This document shows, one piece after another, positions 40,205 through 49,526 of a stretch of DNA of 64,000 bases. Under the pieces are notes generated by a model, which had not been told where the DNA came from, searched no databases, and saw nothing but the letters and a program-made list of their open reading frames with translations. The number at the start of each line of letters is the position of its first letter. The stretch's first letter is position 1. Source of the stretch: Agathobaculum butyriciproducens (GTDB taxonomy: Bacteria > Bacillota > Clostridia > Oscillospirales > Butyricicoccaceae); the NCBI GenBank assembly GCA_003096535.1, contig QEKJ01000003.1, positions 1 to 64,000 of the forward strand, in the 5' to 3' direction. The position numbers and the translations under genes were made by a program.

Positions 40205-42356
40205 AAAGGGCAAAGCCACACGCCGGTACGAACGGATTGCGGCTGCAATCGGCGCCGTGCTGGTTATCGTGGTCGGCTTTAACACGATGCGTGCGGAGAG
40301 CGCGCAGACACGGGAACAGCTCGGCAATACGATAGATTATGTGAAGGAGCAGTGCACGACCTATACACGCTACAATGCTGCAGCTGTTACCAAAAGCCTG
40401 ATGCGTATCATGGACAACGCACAGCAGGTAAACCGCAATATCGGCTATGAAGGCTCGGCTGTAGATGAAGAACGGCTTCGGTTCTATGCGCAGGAACAGC
40501 GGCTGACCGGCATTATTCTGCTGGACACAGATGGAAGCGTGCAGTGCGAGTATAACGGTGATCTGCTGAATTTTCTGACGCTGCAGGAGTATATAGAGCG
40601 GGATACAGTGCTCGATGTGGTCAGGTATCCGCAGAAGACCTATGCTTCGCGGATTGACCTGCCGGACGGCTCCTATGTGGATATTTCGGCGTACGGCCGT
40701 ACAGATGTGCCCGGTGTGATCGTTGCATACTATCACACCACTGCGGAGTATGCACGCAATTATACGCTGACCATACAGGGTTCGCTTGCGGGCTATAATA
40801 CCAGGGACGACGGTGTGATTGTGGTGGCAAACGGCGACCGCATTATCGCGTCCAACGATGAAAAGCTGGTTGATACCAAGGTGGAGGACAGCCGTATTCT
40901 GCAGCAGATCAAGTCGAATCTTTCGTCCGCCGCGGTCGGACATTTCAAGTGCGATGGCAGCATCTATTTCGGCGGTCTGGACCGCAGCCGCGATTACTAT
41001 ATCTACGCCTATGTATCCGACCGCATGGTAGCGACTGATATGGTCAAAAATATGATGGCGGCGCTGATCATCTATCTGGTCATGCTGACCGCGATTCAGA
41101 TGTTCCGCAGACGTTCCGCGCGGGAATATCTGGCCGAGCGGGATCGGCGCGAGCGGGAATTCCGTGAGCAGCTGATGGAATCCGCTGAAAAGGCCGAGCA
41201 GGCCAACCGCGCTAAGACCGAGTTCCTGCAGCGCATGAGCCACGATATCCGCACGCCGATCAACGGCATTCGCGGTATGATTGAGATTGCGAATTACTAC
41301 AAGGACGATCCGGACAAGCAGACCGAGTGCCGGAAGAAAATCTGGGATGCCTCCGGTCTGCTGCTCGAGCTGGTAAACGAGGTGCTGGACATGGGCAAAC
41401 TCGAATCCGGCGAGATCATGCTGGAGGAACGCGAGTTTGACCTCAAGGAACTGCTGGACAGCGTCGGCATGGTGGTGGATAAGCAGGCGCGGGAGCGGGG
41501 CATTACGATAATAACGGATGGCTATCCGGTTGAGCACCGCTGCCTGCTCGGCAGTCCGCTGCACCTGCGGCGGCTGCTGATGAATATCATCAGCAATGCG
41601 GTCAAGTACAACCGCGTGGGCGGCGAAATCAGGTTGGGATGCTGCGAAAAGCCGAGTGCGGATCCGGAGACTGCACAGATTGAATTCACCTGTGCGGATA
41701 CCGGTATCGGCATGAGCGAGGAGTTTCAGAAGCATGTATTTGAGCCGTTTGCACAGGAGCGGAATACGGCTCGATCGGAATACGGCGGTACCGGTCTGGG
41801 TATGCCGATTGCGAAAAGTCTGGCGGAGAAAATGGGCGGCACGCTGTCCTTTGTCAGCAGGCAGGGCGTAGGCACGACGTTTACGCTGTCGCTGCCGTTC
41901 CGCATCTGCCATGCACCGGAGAAGCGGAACAAGCCGAAACGCCTGCTGCAGACCAGCTCTATTGCCGGACTGCATGTGCTGGTTGCGGAAGATAACAGGA
42001 TGAATATGGAGATCGCTGAGTTTGTACTCAATGTGGAAGAAGCCTTCATCATCAAGGCAGTGAATGGCGAGGAGGCGGTACGCATTTTTGCCGATTCCAG
42101 GCCGGGAGAAATTGATGCGATTTTAATGGATGTGATGATGCCGGTGATGGACGGTCTGGAAGCGACGCGGCGTATTCGTGCGATGAAGCGTCCGGATGCG
42201 AGAACCATTCCAATCATCGCCATGACAGCAAACGCTTTCGCAGAGGACCGTCAGCGTGCCTTTGCTGCGGGCATGGATATGCATATTGCAAAGCCGCTGG
42301 AAGGCTCGGAGATGGTGGAAACGCTGGAGCGGTTTGTCAAATCCTCGCGGAAATAG
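40191..42356 (+). CDS. Hybrid sensor histidine kinase
   Basis: 721 residues from GTG 40191 behind GGAGGTG. A membrane helix at about 16-34 and another at about 284-303 flank an extracellular sensor domain. HisKA follows (EFLQRMSHDIRTPINGIRGM, His near 350), then HATPase (NAVKYN, ADTGIGMS, GGTGLGMPIAKSL), and a C-terminal receiver at about 595-715 (LVAEDNRMNM, LMDVMMPVMDG, MTAN, AKPL). No output regulator is adjacent. Together with the binding protein upstream and the 0A boxes, it could be a phosphorelay kinase feeding sporulation, which is an inference. Confidence 0.9.
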   Translation: MLQIKKGKATRRYERIAAAIGAVLVIVVGFNTMRAESAQTREQLGNTIDYVKEQCTTYTRYNAAAVTKSLMRIMDNAQQVNRNIGYEGSAVDEERLRFYAQEQRLTGIILLDTDGSVQCEYNGDLLNFLTLQEYIERDTVLDVVRYPQKTYASRIDLPDGSYVDISAYGRTDVPGVIVAYYHTTAEYARNYTLTIQGSLAGYNTRDDGVIVVANGDRIIASNDEKLVDTKVEDSRILQQIKSNLSSAAVGHFKCDGSIYFGGLDRSRDYYIYAYVSDRMVATDMVKNMMAALIIYLVMLTAIQMFRRRSAREYLAERDRREREFREQLMESAEKAEQANRAKTEFLQRMSHDIRTPINGIRGMIEIANYYKDDPDKQTECRKKIWDASGLLLELVNEVLDMGKLESGEIMLEEREFDLKELLDSVGMVVDKQARERGITIITDGYPVEHRCLLGSPLHLRRLLMNIISNAVKYNRVGGEIRLGCCEKPSADPETAQIEFTCADTGIGMSEEFQKHVFEPFAQERNTARSEYGGTGLGMPIAKSLAEKMGGTLSFVSRQGVGTTFTLSLPFRICHAPEKRNKPKRLLQTSSIAGLHVLVAEDNRMNMEIAEFVLNVEEAFIIKAVNGEEAVRIFADSRPGEIDAILMDVMMPVMDGLEATRRIRAMKRPDARTIPIIAMTANAFAEDRQRAFAAGMDMHIAKPLEGSEMVETLERFVKSSRK

Positions 42357-42389
42357 GAGCAGAAGCGCAGAAAGAATACGATATAAAGG

Positions 42390-42416
42390 AAAGTCAGCCA
42401 AAAACGGCTGACTTTT
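42390..42416 (+). terminator. Terminator of the hybrid kinase operon
   Basis: AGTCAGCC pairs with GGCTGACT across an A-rich loop, then TTTT. Confidence 0.85.
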
Positions 42417-42482
42417 CCTGTATAGTGCAGTTCTGCTGCCCGCAGCATACACACAGCGGAACTATTCGGCAGGATGGAAAAC

Positions 42483-42968
42483 TCACATCAGCCGTTCCTT
42501 CGCAAGCAGGTGGGCGTAATGCTGTTTGGCGCGGCTCAAGCGCGCACGGCTGGCCTCGTGGCTGATATGCAGATACTCGGCAATGTCCACACAGTTCAGA
42601 TTCAGCTGATACCGCAGATATAGAATCTCCTTATCCGTGCGGGATAATTCATTCGGCAGCAGGTCGAGCATAGAAAGGGACGCCGGTTCGCAGCCAAGAT
42701 TCTGAACGCTGTCCAGCGGCACCTGCACATACCGGCTCTGCCGTTTGTACTCATCAAGCGCGAGATTGGTCAGCACGGTGTGCAGCCAGCCGGGCAGATT
42801 CGGGTGCTGGCGCACCCGGTCAAAATGCGTCAGCAGGATGGTAAACGCCTCGTTTGTCAGTTCCTCTGCTGTAAACGGGTTGTGTGCAATGCGGATGGCC
42901 GCATACAGCAGCCGTTTGTAATTCCTGTCGTATAATTGAGAAAACAGCTCCTTGTCCTGTGCCGTCAT
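42483..42968 (-). CDS. ECF-type sigma factor
   Basis: 161 residues with region 2 (YDRNYKRLLYAAIRIAHNPFTAEELTNEAFTILL) and region 4 (LSRTDKEILYLRYQLNLNCVDIAEYLHISHEASRARLSRAKQH). No anti-sigma gene is adjacent. The sequence is only distantly like the sigma factor at 1186-1719. Its targets are not apparent. Confidence 0.85.
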   Translation of the reverse strand: MTAQDKELFSQLYDRNYKRLLYAAIRIAHNPFTAEELTNEAFTILLTHFDRVRQHPNLPGWLHTVLTNLALDEYKRQSRYVQVPLDSVQNLGCEPASLSMLDLLPNELSRTDKEILYLRYQLNLNCVDIAEYLHISHEASRARLSRAKQHYAHLLAKERLM

Positions 42969-43143
42969 AGATCGTTCACCTGATTCCTATCGGGTTATGT
43001 TATGCACGATACCCGTTTTCAAGGGGAAAATCAATAGCGCGTTCCTGATTGGTCACTTTGCGTTCCCGCTCTGCAGCCGGACGTCCATCAATCTGCGGTA
43101 TAATAGAAACGGGGCAGCAGGAGACAGAACGCTTTGTGAAATA

Positions 43144-43172
43144 TTGTCTGCTGTGCTGCTTTATGGTATAGT
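43144..43172 (+). promoter_or_regulatory. sigma-A promoter of the LytTR two-component operon
   Basis: TTGTCT (43144-43149) and TATAGT (43167-43172), 17-bp spacer. Confidence 0.6.
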
Positions 43173-43202
43173 TAGTTCAGAACACAACAGGGAGGAGCAC
43201 GC

Positions 43203-43910
43203 ATGCGCATTATACTGTGCGATGACGATACCGCATTCACGCAGGTCTTTGAAAAACGCTTGCTGACCGTTTTCAAAAAATACGGGATCACACCGGAGAT
43301 CGTGTCCGCGCACACGGGCGTGGAAGCCTTGCGCGAGATTACACGCAGGCCGACGGATGTGCTGTTTTTAGACATTGATATGCCTGAAAAAAACGGCTTT
43401 TCGGTCGCGGAAGAGCTGTCAGCCATGCCGTCGAAGCCTCTTATCATTTTCCTGTCCGGCATGGAAGATCTGGTGTATCAGTCGTTTGCGTTTCAGCCGT
43501 TCTGGTTTCTCCGCAAAACGCATCTGGAGGAGCTGCCGCAGGTAACCGAGAAAATGCTGCAGCTTCTCAACAGCCGTCAGATTCACTACACGGTTACGAT
43601 GAACGGCAGCAGCACCCGCATTCCAATCACGGAGATTGCGTATTTTGAGAGCCAGGGACATTATATCGTTGTACATTACAACGAGAAATCCCTGCGGTTC
43701 AAGGCACGCATGAGCGATATCGAAACGGCACTCAGCAAATACTTTTTCGTGCGCTGCCACGTTGGCTATCTGCTGAATTGCCGGTTTGTTCAAATCTGCA
43801 GCCGGACAAGCGTCACCTTGACGGACGGAACGGTCCTGCCGGTCAGCCGCGCCAAGGCAGAGGAAACACAGACCGCCTTTATGGCGTATATGAGGAGCCT
43901 GCGCCCATGA
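43203..43910 (+). CDS. LytTR-family response regulator
   Basis: 235 residues: a receiver (IILCDDDTAFTQVFEKRL, phospho-Asp in VLFLDIDMPEKNGFSV) and a C-terminal LytTR DNA-binding domain (IPITEIAYFESQGHYIVVHY, FVRCHVGYLLNCRFVQIC, LPVSRAKAEE). This is the AgrA/VirR class, which binds direct repeats. The GHKL kinase gene overlaps its stop by 4 bp, an agrCA-like pair without agrB or agrD. Confidence 0.92.
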   Translation: MRIILCDDDTAFTQVFEKRLLTVFKKYGITPEIVSAHTGVEALREITRRPTDVLFLDIDMPEKNGFSVAEELSAMPSKPLIIFLSGMEDLVYQSFAFQPFWFLRKTHLEELPQVTEKMLQLLNSRQIHYTVTMNGSSTRIPITEIAYFESQGHYIVVHYNEKSLRFKARMSDIETALSKYFFVRCHVGYLLNCRFVQICSRTSVTLTDGTVLPVSRAKAEETQTAFMAYMRSLRP

Positions 43911-45211
43911 ATTTCTGGTTTGAAATGGCGATTAACGCCGTAGAGATAACCCTTATTTTGAGCTTCTTGGTGCAGTATTTCGGCTACCGCATGGCCGGTC
44001 CGGCGAAATACATATGGACGGCACTCTTTGGCGTGCTGTCCTTCGGCAGTGTAGCCTTTTTCTCCTGGGGGCAGTTGTATGAAGGCTATGCAAGCTTGGT
44101 ACAGATATTGATTAACATTGCGTTTTGCTGTATTTTGCTGCGCGGGTCAATTCTGCAGAAGATATTTGTTTCTGCATTTACAATGGGCCTTGTGGCTGTT
44201 ATTGCAACTTTTACAGCACTGCTTGTTGCAAAGCTATCCGGAAATAATGTTACCCTGCTGCTCAGCCGGTTTAATTCGGTTCGTATTATCTCGATTTTGA
44301 TAACCAAGCTGCTGTTTTTTGTTATCACGCGGATTATCCTGCGGGTGAAGGAAAACGGTAAAATCAAATGGCTGGATGTTATCCCGCTGGCAGCGATTCC
44401 GACATTATCCATTATTACGATTACGCTGATGATGTACGCGGCGATACAGGAACCGCATATTCAAAATATTGTATTTTATGCGGTGTGCATCGTATTGGCG
44501 CTGAATATCCTGATTTATTTCCTGTTTGTTCGATTGGGGCAGGTCAGCAAAATCCAGACCGAAATGGCGCTGCTCGCGCTGCAGAACGAATGCCTGCAGG
44601 AAAACGCCAAGGACATTGAGAACATGTATGACACGGTTCGTGCGCTGCGGCATGACCTCAAAAATCATCTGCTCTGTATTTTATCCATGGCGGAAGAACG
44701 GGATGTCGAGGGTATCGAGCAGTACACAGGGCAGCTTCTGCAGCAGCAGAATACTGTCAACAAGCTGATCATGTTTTCGGGCAGCAAGGTGCTGGATGCG
44801 ATCATCAACAGCAAAAGCGCAGCCGCGGAACGGGCAGGCGTTCGGCTGAGCGCTATTATCACAACCCCGCTGGCGGGTGTTTCGCCGGAGGATATTACCA
44901 TCATCCTCGGCAATGCGCTGGACAACGCGATTCGTGCCGCAAAAGACAGTCAGCGCAAGGTGGTGGATATTCATATTCAGCCGCAGGGAGCATACAGCTC
45001 GATTGTGATTGCCAATGATATCGCACATCCGGTGCTGTTGGACAATCCGGCACTGCGTACCACGAAAAATATCCGGTATCGCCACGGCTTCGGCATTCAG
45101 AATATGCGGCAGGCGGTGGAACGTAATCAGGGACTGATTCGGTTTTATAAGCAGAACGACCGGTTCATCTGCGATATTTTGCTCCTTAACGTGCCAAGCA
45201 GGAACGAATAA
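43907..45211 (+). CDS. GHKL-domain sensor histidine kinase (AgrC-like)
   Basis: 434 residues from ATG 43907 (ATGA overlap); the longer open frame starts inside the regulator gene. Six to seven N-terminal membrane helices (to about residue 205) are followed by a coiled segment, the phospho-acceptor region MYDTVRALRHDLKNHLLCIL, and a GHKL ATPase domain (ITIILGNALDNAIRAA, RHGFGIQNMRQAVERNQGL). It pairs with the LytTR regulator. The ligand is unknown; no signal peptide gene is nearby. Confidence 0.9.
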   Translation: MNFWFEMAINAVEITLILSFLVQYFGYRMAGPAKYIWTALFGVLSFGSVAFFSWGQLYEGYASLVQILINIAFCCILLRGSILQKIFVSAFTMGLVAVIATFTALLVAKLSGNNVTLLLSRFNSVRIISILITKLLFFVITRIILRVKENGKIKWLDVIPLAAIPTLSIITITLMMYAAIQEPHIQNIVFYAVCIVLALNILIYFLFVRLGQVSKIQTEMALLALQNECLQENAKDIENMYDTVRALRHDLKNHLLCILSMAEERDVEGIEQYTGQLLQQQNTVNKLIMFSGSKVLDAIINSKSAAAERAGVRLSAIITTPLAGVSPEDITIILGNALDNAIRAAKDSQRKVVDIHIQPQGAYSSIVIANDIAHPVLLDNPALRTTKNIRYRHGFGIQNMRQAVERNQGLIRFYKQNDRFICDILLLNVPSRNE

Positions 45212-45246
45212 CGACTAAGCAGGAATAGCCGGTTGCAATTTCGGTG

Positions 45247-45319
45247 AAAAGCAGTTATCTTACAGATAGACCATGACAAATGCAATGTGCATGGGTTATC
45301 TGCTGAGATAACTGCTTTT
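45247..45319 (+). terminator. Long stem-loop after the two-component operon
   Basis: AAAAGCAGTTATCT (45247-45260) pairs with AGATAACTGCTTTT (45306-45319) and ends in a T run. The 45-nt loop has its own small hairpin (GCAATGTGC region). It is larger than a usual terminator. Confidence 0.65.
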
Positions 45320-45399
45320 TTGAGGTGAGTCCGATGCTATGTTGAAATGAAAACCGGTAAGGTATGGATAGTAATTAGAGAGCAAACAGGGAGGGTTAA

Positions 45400-46002
45400 A
45401 TGATGAACAGATTTCGAAAAATACTGAGCGCCGCGCTGGCAGGCTGCATGGCGGTCTCTGCGCTGATGATGAGCGCCGGTGCGGCGAATACCGGCACAGA
45501 AGCCGCACGCGAGAAGGCCATTTACGGCAGTCAGGCGTGGACGGTGAACGGTGCGGCAGCTATTCAGCACAGCGACGGCACAGTAGAGCCGGTACCGGAG
45601 TTCTCGGCGCTGTATCCCGGGTGGACAGTGCCGAAGCAAGCGGCTTCGGTATCGAGTACGACACTGGCTGAGGTGGCTGATGTCGGTTCGCATTCGATCA
45701 GCGGCTATTACCGGAATGTGTATTTGACGCAAGATGTGAAGTACAAGCCGTTTTACAGTTTTCTGGGAAACGGTGAGACGGTCAGTGCGTTTGCGGTGAC
45801 GATACCGGGCAGAAAATACAATCTGGGCATTTACAACGAGACAGCGCAGCAGGACGCAGGCTGGCTGCCGAATCTCTCTAAGGGCGATCGCGTACTGCTG
45901 CAGACCGCAAATGGTGTATACTGCTCGATTCGCGCAAGCGTACCGTTGAATATGCCGATTGGGTATTCGCGTATGAAGGTAGCGGAGGCAGGGGGGAATT
46001 GA
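45400..46002 (+). CDS. Exported protein of unknown function
   Basis: 200 residues from ATG 45400 behind GGGAGGG. A signal peptide (FRKILSAALAGCMAVSALMMSAGA-A) is followed by a strand-rich domain with no recognised family, rich in Ser, Ala and Tyr (GYYRNVYLTQDVKYKPFYSF, GNGETVSAFAVTIPG). Mid-protein Asn/Tyr/Gly composition fits a small secreted or wall-associated protein. Own terminator at 46013-46042. Confidence 0.7.
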   Translation: MMNRFRKILSAALAGCMAVSALMMSAGAANTGTEAAREKAIYGSQAWTVNGAAAIQHSDGTVEPVPEFSALYPGWTVPKQAASVSSTTLAEVADVGSHSISGYYRNVYLTQDVKYKPFYSFLGNGETVSAFAVTIPGRKYNLGIYNETAQQDAGWLPNLSKGDRVLLQTANGVYCSIRASVPLNMPIGYSRMKVAEAGGN

Positions 46003-46012
46003 AAATGCGTGA

Positions 46013-46042
46013 AAGAGCTGAAACTTTTGGGTTTCAGCTCTT
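46013..46042 (+). terminator. Terminator of the exported protein gene
   Basis: AAGAGCTGAAAC pairs with GTTTCAGCTCTT, then TT. Confidence 0.85.
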
Positions 46043-46263
46043 TTGGTGATGCGGAAATTGTGCTTTTGCTGCCGATCGGTAGCATATGTTCTGAAACGAT
46101 ATCCTGTCATCCTAAAACTCGTTAAAAAGGTGCTGAACCTGCACTAAAATGAAGCGCTGCGATTTTGGTAGACACTTGTGGTAGACACCAGTTTTTCACG
46201 AATTACATCACAAAACTAAATACCGTAAAAAGTACAGAAAAAGAGCTTCAAACATAAGTTTGA

Positions 46264-46331
46264 AGCTCTTTAACTTGGTGCGGATGGGGGGACTTGAACC
46301 CCCACGTCCTTGCGAACACTAGCACCTGAAG
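46264..46331 (-). repeat. attL: 68-bp direct repeat, left copy
   Basis: Identical to 63635-63702. Homology of lower identity continues about 90 bp further left (46170-46263 against 63540-63634), including TTTTTCACGAATTACATC and an inverted repeat acting as the tRNA terminator. Confidence 0.88.
46276..46331 (-). pseudogene. Truncated tRNA-Leu (CAG), 3' half
   Basis: Acceptor 3' strand, T arm, variable arm and anticodon loop of tRNA-Leu are present. At 46332 the sequence departs from tRNA. This is the remnant left when the island replaced the 5' half. Confidence 0.9.
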
Positions 46332-46649
46332 ATACGATTTTTGTGCATATAACCAGCTGCAAAATGAATAATACGAGTGTGAAACTTAAATTTTGTACTG
46401 AATAGCTGGTGCTTTTTCATAAAATCAGAATTTACAATACTAAAAAATTCGAGAAAAAACCAGCAGAAAATCGGTATATTCTGGTAGAAAATCTGATTTG
46501 CAGCGGAAATTTTGCTTGGAAATACAATCTATTAGACACATATTAGACAGCATCATTATTAGAAAAAACGTATTACATAAAATGTAGGTCGCAATAAAGT
46601 ATTTTCGCGACACAAGGTACACGTTCTCATTTAATAGCGGGAGCGATTG
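46332..46649. other. Left end of the island, no gene
   Basis: AT-rich and without a supported gene. It contains ATTAGACACATATTAGACAG at about 46529-46548, a motif repeated outside attL (46167-46190, GTAGACAC) and just inside attR (63538-63562). These are candidate integrase arm sites. Confidence 0.5.
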
Positions 46650-48350
46650 CTATTCTTTACACACGTTAAACAAATTTAATAATTGCTCAATTTCAGCTTC
46701 GTGAGTTATATAATCCGCCTCATCAAGAAGACGATTATGTTTTTGTAATGTAATGACGGTAGCGTTTTTTGCAGAATCGCCGAGACTGTCCTTGTAATCG
46801 TTAAAATCTATTGTCGCAAGAATCACTTGTGGAAGCATTGATATTCCGGCGATCATTGATAAAATTTCTTTACTGCTCTCTTGGCTGGCTTCCTTGCCTC
46901 GTGGTGAATCTACGACAAACGGCAAGCGAATAGTTTGCGTTTTAAAATATTCCATTGTCTGAAATAAGCCTACAAATTGAGATAAAATTATTTTATTTTC
47001 CAATGTTCCCTGCGCTTTTATCGGAGAAAGTAATTTGATGGTACCGTCATAGGCTGCATTCCAAGCTCCCAATTTTATAATATTTAGTCTGGTAAACTCG
47101 ATATATTTACTCTCAACTTCTTTTTTACTGGGAAAGGACTTTAGTTCTTTGGCAATATCTTTAAGCGCTTTTCGAATATCAGATTGTTCTTTTTGATTTT
47201 TACCTAATCGGGTATTAAGTTTATCAACGGATTCGCTTATTCCGCGATGACGAATATATAAATCAAATTCATCTTCCTTATTGGAATATGCGGTTTCTAA
47301 ATTGTTTAGTTTCTTCGTTAGAGTGATATATTGTTGTTTTTCTTTCTGAAGATCATCTCGGATTGATATAATCACTTGTCCGATATATGTTTTTACATAG
47401 GAATCGCTGACATTTAGGTAATTCGCATGGACTCTGTTGTAGATTTCATCATCATACAAATAACCGCACCGTGGACAACTATGAGTAAATATTTCTTGGT
47501 TACTCTGTGCAGTTTTTGCGATAGTATGATATTCTGTAATGACTTGCAATTGGTGTTCGTGCTGTTCCAATGAAATCTCTAGTTCTTGAATACGATTTCT
47601 TTTCTCGCCAATCTGTTTGACAAGAGTCCGGATTTTGTTTTTAGAGATCTGAATATTTTTATCAAACTGCGCTACATCATCTGCGGGAACAATACCTTGA
47701 ATTTCATCAGTAAGCGCTTCAATTATATCAAGTAATTTAGTCGCATCTGTTTTTAACGTATCCAGTTCTTCTTGCAACTTATCTCTTTGAGCCATCAACT
47801 CTACAGCGCTTTTGGTATAAATACTAAGATGATAATACAGAGATTTCATTCTGTCATGTTTTTTATACTGCTCTTGGTTTTGAAAGCTGCCATATAATTC
47901 ACTCCAACCGTTATCTTGGTCGATATAATATGGTAAAAATGTGAAGACTGGTGGGGCTAGAGTAACTCGACCATCTTTCTTGCTGTCTAAGTATATTCCA
48001 AAGTGAAAAATTTTTTCTAATAGCGGAGCAAGTTCAGACATAACTTTGCTTGTGACTAAAATCAATTCTTCGCCTTTAAATACTGCAAAACTTTTTATTT
48101 GACGCACTATTCTATAATCAATATTATCGACACAGAAATCCAAGACAAATAATTTGTTATTTACATTCCATACACTATCATATTTTACATTTGCCCCTAA
48201 TGTATGATACAGAGATTTTAATAATGAAGATTTACCTACATGATTATTAGTGCTTGTAATAACATTTAATCCTTTTTGGAATTGCTGAAAACGTGCCTTA
48301 TGTGAAACAATATCTGCAATTAAGATGCTCTTGAAATACATTTCGCTCAT
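46650..48350 (-). CDS. Rad50/SMC-like ATPase with zinc hook (Lamassu/ABC-3C-like)
   Basis: 566 residues from ATG 48350, overlapping the preceding stop by 4 bp. An N-terminal ABC half-site (LNVITSTNNHVGKSSLLKSLYHTLG, Walker A near residue 38) leads to two coiled-coil stretches flanking a CPRCGYLY zinc hook near residue 290. The C-terminal half has the signature/Walker B region (LPFVVDSPRGKEASQE, QVILATIDF). This layout is shared by LmuB of Lamassu and the ATPases of ABC-3C conflict systems. It is encoded with a DUF4297 protein, the usual nuclease partner. A defence function is inferred. Confidence 0.75.
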   Translation of the reverse strand: MSEMYFKSILIADIVSHKARFQQFQKGLNVITSTNNHVGKSSLLKSLYHTLGANVKYDSVWNVNNKLFVLDFCVDNIDYRIVRQIKSFAVFKGEELILVTSKVMSELAPLLEKIFHFGIYLDSKKDGRVTLAPPVFTFLPYYIDQDNGWSELYGSFQNQEQYKKHDRMKSLYYHLSIYTKSAVELMAQRDKLQEELDTLKTDATKLLDIIEALTDEIQGIVPADDVAQFDKNIQISKNKIRTLVKQIGEKRNRIQELEISLEQHEHQLQVITEYHTIAKTAQSNQEIFTHSCPRCGYLYDDEIYNRVHANYLNVSDSYVKTYIGQVIISIRDDLQKEKQQYITLTKKLNNLETAYSNKEDEFDLYIRHRGISESVDKLNTRLGKNQKEQSDIRKALKDIAKELKSFPSKKEVESKYIEFTRLNIIKLGAWNAAYDGTIKLLSPIKAQGTLENKIILSQFVGLFQTMEYFKTQTIRLPFVVDSPRGKEASQESSKEILSMIAGISMLPQVILATIDFNDYKDSLGDSAKNATVITLQKHNRLLDEADYITHEAEIEQLLNLFNVCKE

Positions 48351-49423
48351 TTTTGACGCCTCCAATCATTTATCAGTATACTTGTAACTACCACTAGCAT
48401 ATAAAGGTCATTATATATTGGCGGTAAGGATTCTATCGTTACAGCGATACGCTTAGAGTATTCAAGCATATTCTCTGCTTTTTCTCTTGGAGTTACGGAA
48501 ATTCGCTGAGCGGTTTTTCGAAATAACTCACGTTGTGAGTTAAGTTTTTTCTGCCCATCAGTTAATACTTGAAGATACGCAAGAGACAATTCATGTTGTT
48601 CTGATTCATGATATTCTGTCCATTGTTCTATTTCTTCATATGTTGGAATGCAGACGATCATAGCACTATCAATAACTCGAGTTATATCATTTTTTGAAAC
48701 GCCTTTATGCTTTCTTATGGTTTCAAAATCCGAATCATTATTTAGCTGTTCATAAGACTGACGCTGCGATAACAATTCGACTAGCGTGTTAAATATGGTT
48801 TTGGCCATATCTAATGTAATGTTTGGATATTTTTCGTGTAAAATCTCATTCAAATTCTGTTCAGCTATATCTCTATGTTTGGCTATTGTTAATGTTGTAC
48901 GTATGTGAACGAATTTAGAGAGGTCAACAGTGTCGGGAGATATCGAAAGTGCTGTACCAATATCTTTTTTTATCTTTGCTTGGGTAATGCTATCCATGCT
49001 TAAAAATGGGGTTTTTTCGCTTGAAAATACCTGCCCTTTAATGCCATCGGTTGAAGAAGCAGTAATTTTTAGAACGCATGGAGTGATCAATCCAAGTTCT
49101 TTCACATTCCATTCTTTGTTGCTAAGATGCTGATATAATTTGGGGAGCCATTCTTCACGAATAACCGTACTGATCGTGATAGACTCTTCATGACTTTTCA
49201 TCTGATAATAACTGACAACTGCAGGAGAATTCTCACTATCAAAGATAGAGATATCATCATAATGGTCTAAAACCAGTAAATAGTCAAGATTATCGAATAA
49301 TTCGACAGCCATGTGAATAGCTTGACTGACCTGCATATCTAAGCGGTTATAAGCAAGGCTTCCGGAGCGAGTATCCGCTTTGACTTTTCGGGGAGTATGT
49401 AGACTCTTACTCAAAATATTCAC
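48347..49423 (-). CDS. DUF4297-type nuclease protein (Lamassu LmuA-like)
   Basis: 358 residues if the GTG at 49423 is used; its ribosome site is weak, so the start is uncertain. Residues about 20-80 (SGSLAYNRLDMQVSQAIHMAVEL, LLVLDHYDDISIFD, VVSYYQMKSHEES) match the PD-(D/E)xK-like DUF4297/Cap4 endonuclease domain with Asp and Q-x-K positions. The rest is helical and may bind the SMC partner. No SAVED domain is present, so this is not a CBASS Cap4 effector. It lies directly upstream of the SMC-like ATPase and downstream of an R-M operon on the same strand. Confidence 0.7.
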   Translation of the reverse strand: MNILSKSLHTPRKVKADTRSGSLAYNRLDMQVSQAIHMAVELFDNLDYLLVLDHYDDISIFDSENSPAVVSYYQMKSHEESITISTVIREEWLPKLYQHLSNKEWNVKELGLITPCVLKITASSTDGIKGQVFSSEKTPFLSMDSITQAKIKKDIGTALSISPDTVDLSKFVHIRTTLTIAKHRDIAEQNLNEILHEKYPNITLDMAKTIFNTLVELLSQRQSYEQLNNDSDFETIRKHKGVSKNDITRVIDSAMIVCIPTYEEIEQWTEYHESEQHELSLAYLQVLTDGQKKLNSQRELFRKTAQRISVTPREKAENMLEYSKRIAVTIESLPPIYNDLYMLVVVTSILINDWRRQK

Positions 49424-49526
49424 ATCCTAACGGTTATATCATATCTAATGTAGAAATATAGATTTCAATTTTAACATCTATTTGCAATGTGAGAAATCAC
49501 ATATCATCTAGATACATTAACAGGGT

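Noticed and set aside
40143-41975. 610-aa open frame opposite the hybrid kinase
   Set aside because: Shadow of a GC-rich gene; no domain.
46440-46622. 60-aa frame at the island left end
   Set aside because: No ribosome site; hydrophobic AT-rich composition expected by chance.
48347-49423. CBASS Cap4 effector
   Set aside because: No SAVED domain and no cyclase gene nearby; the SMC-like partner fits Lamassu/ABC-3C better.
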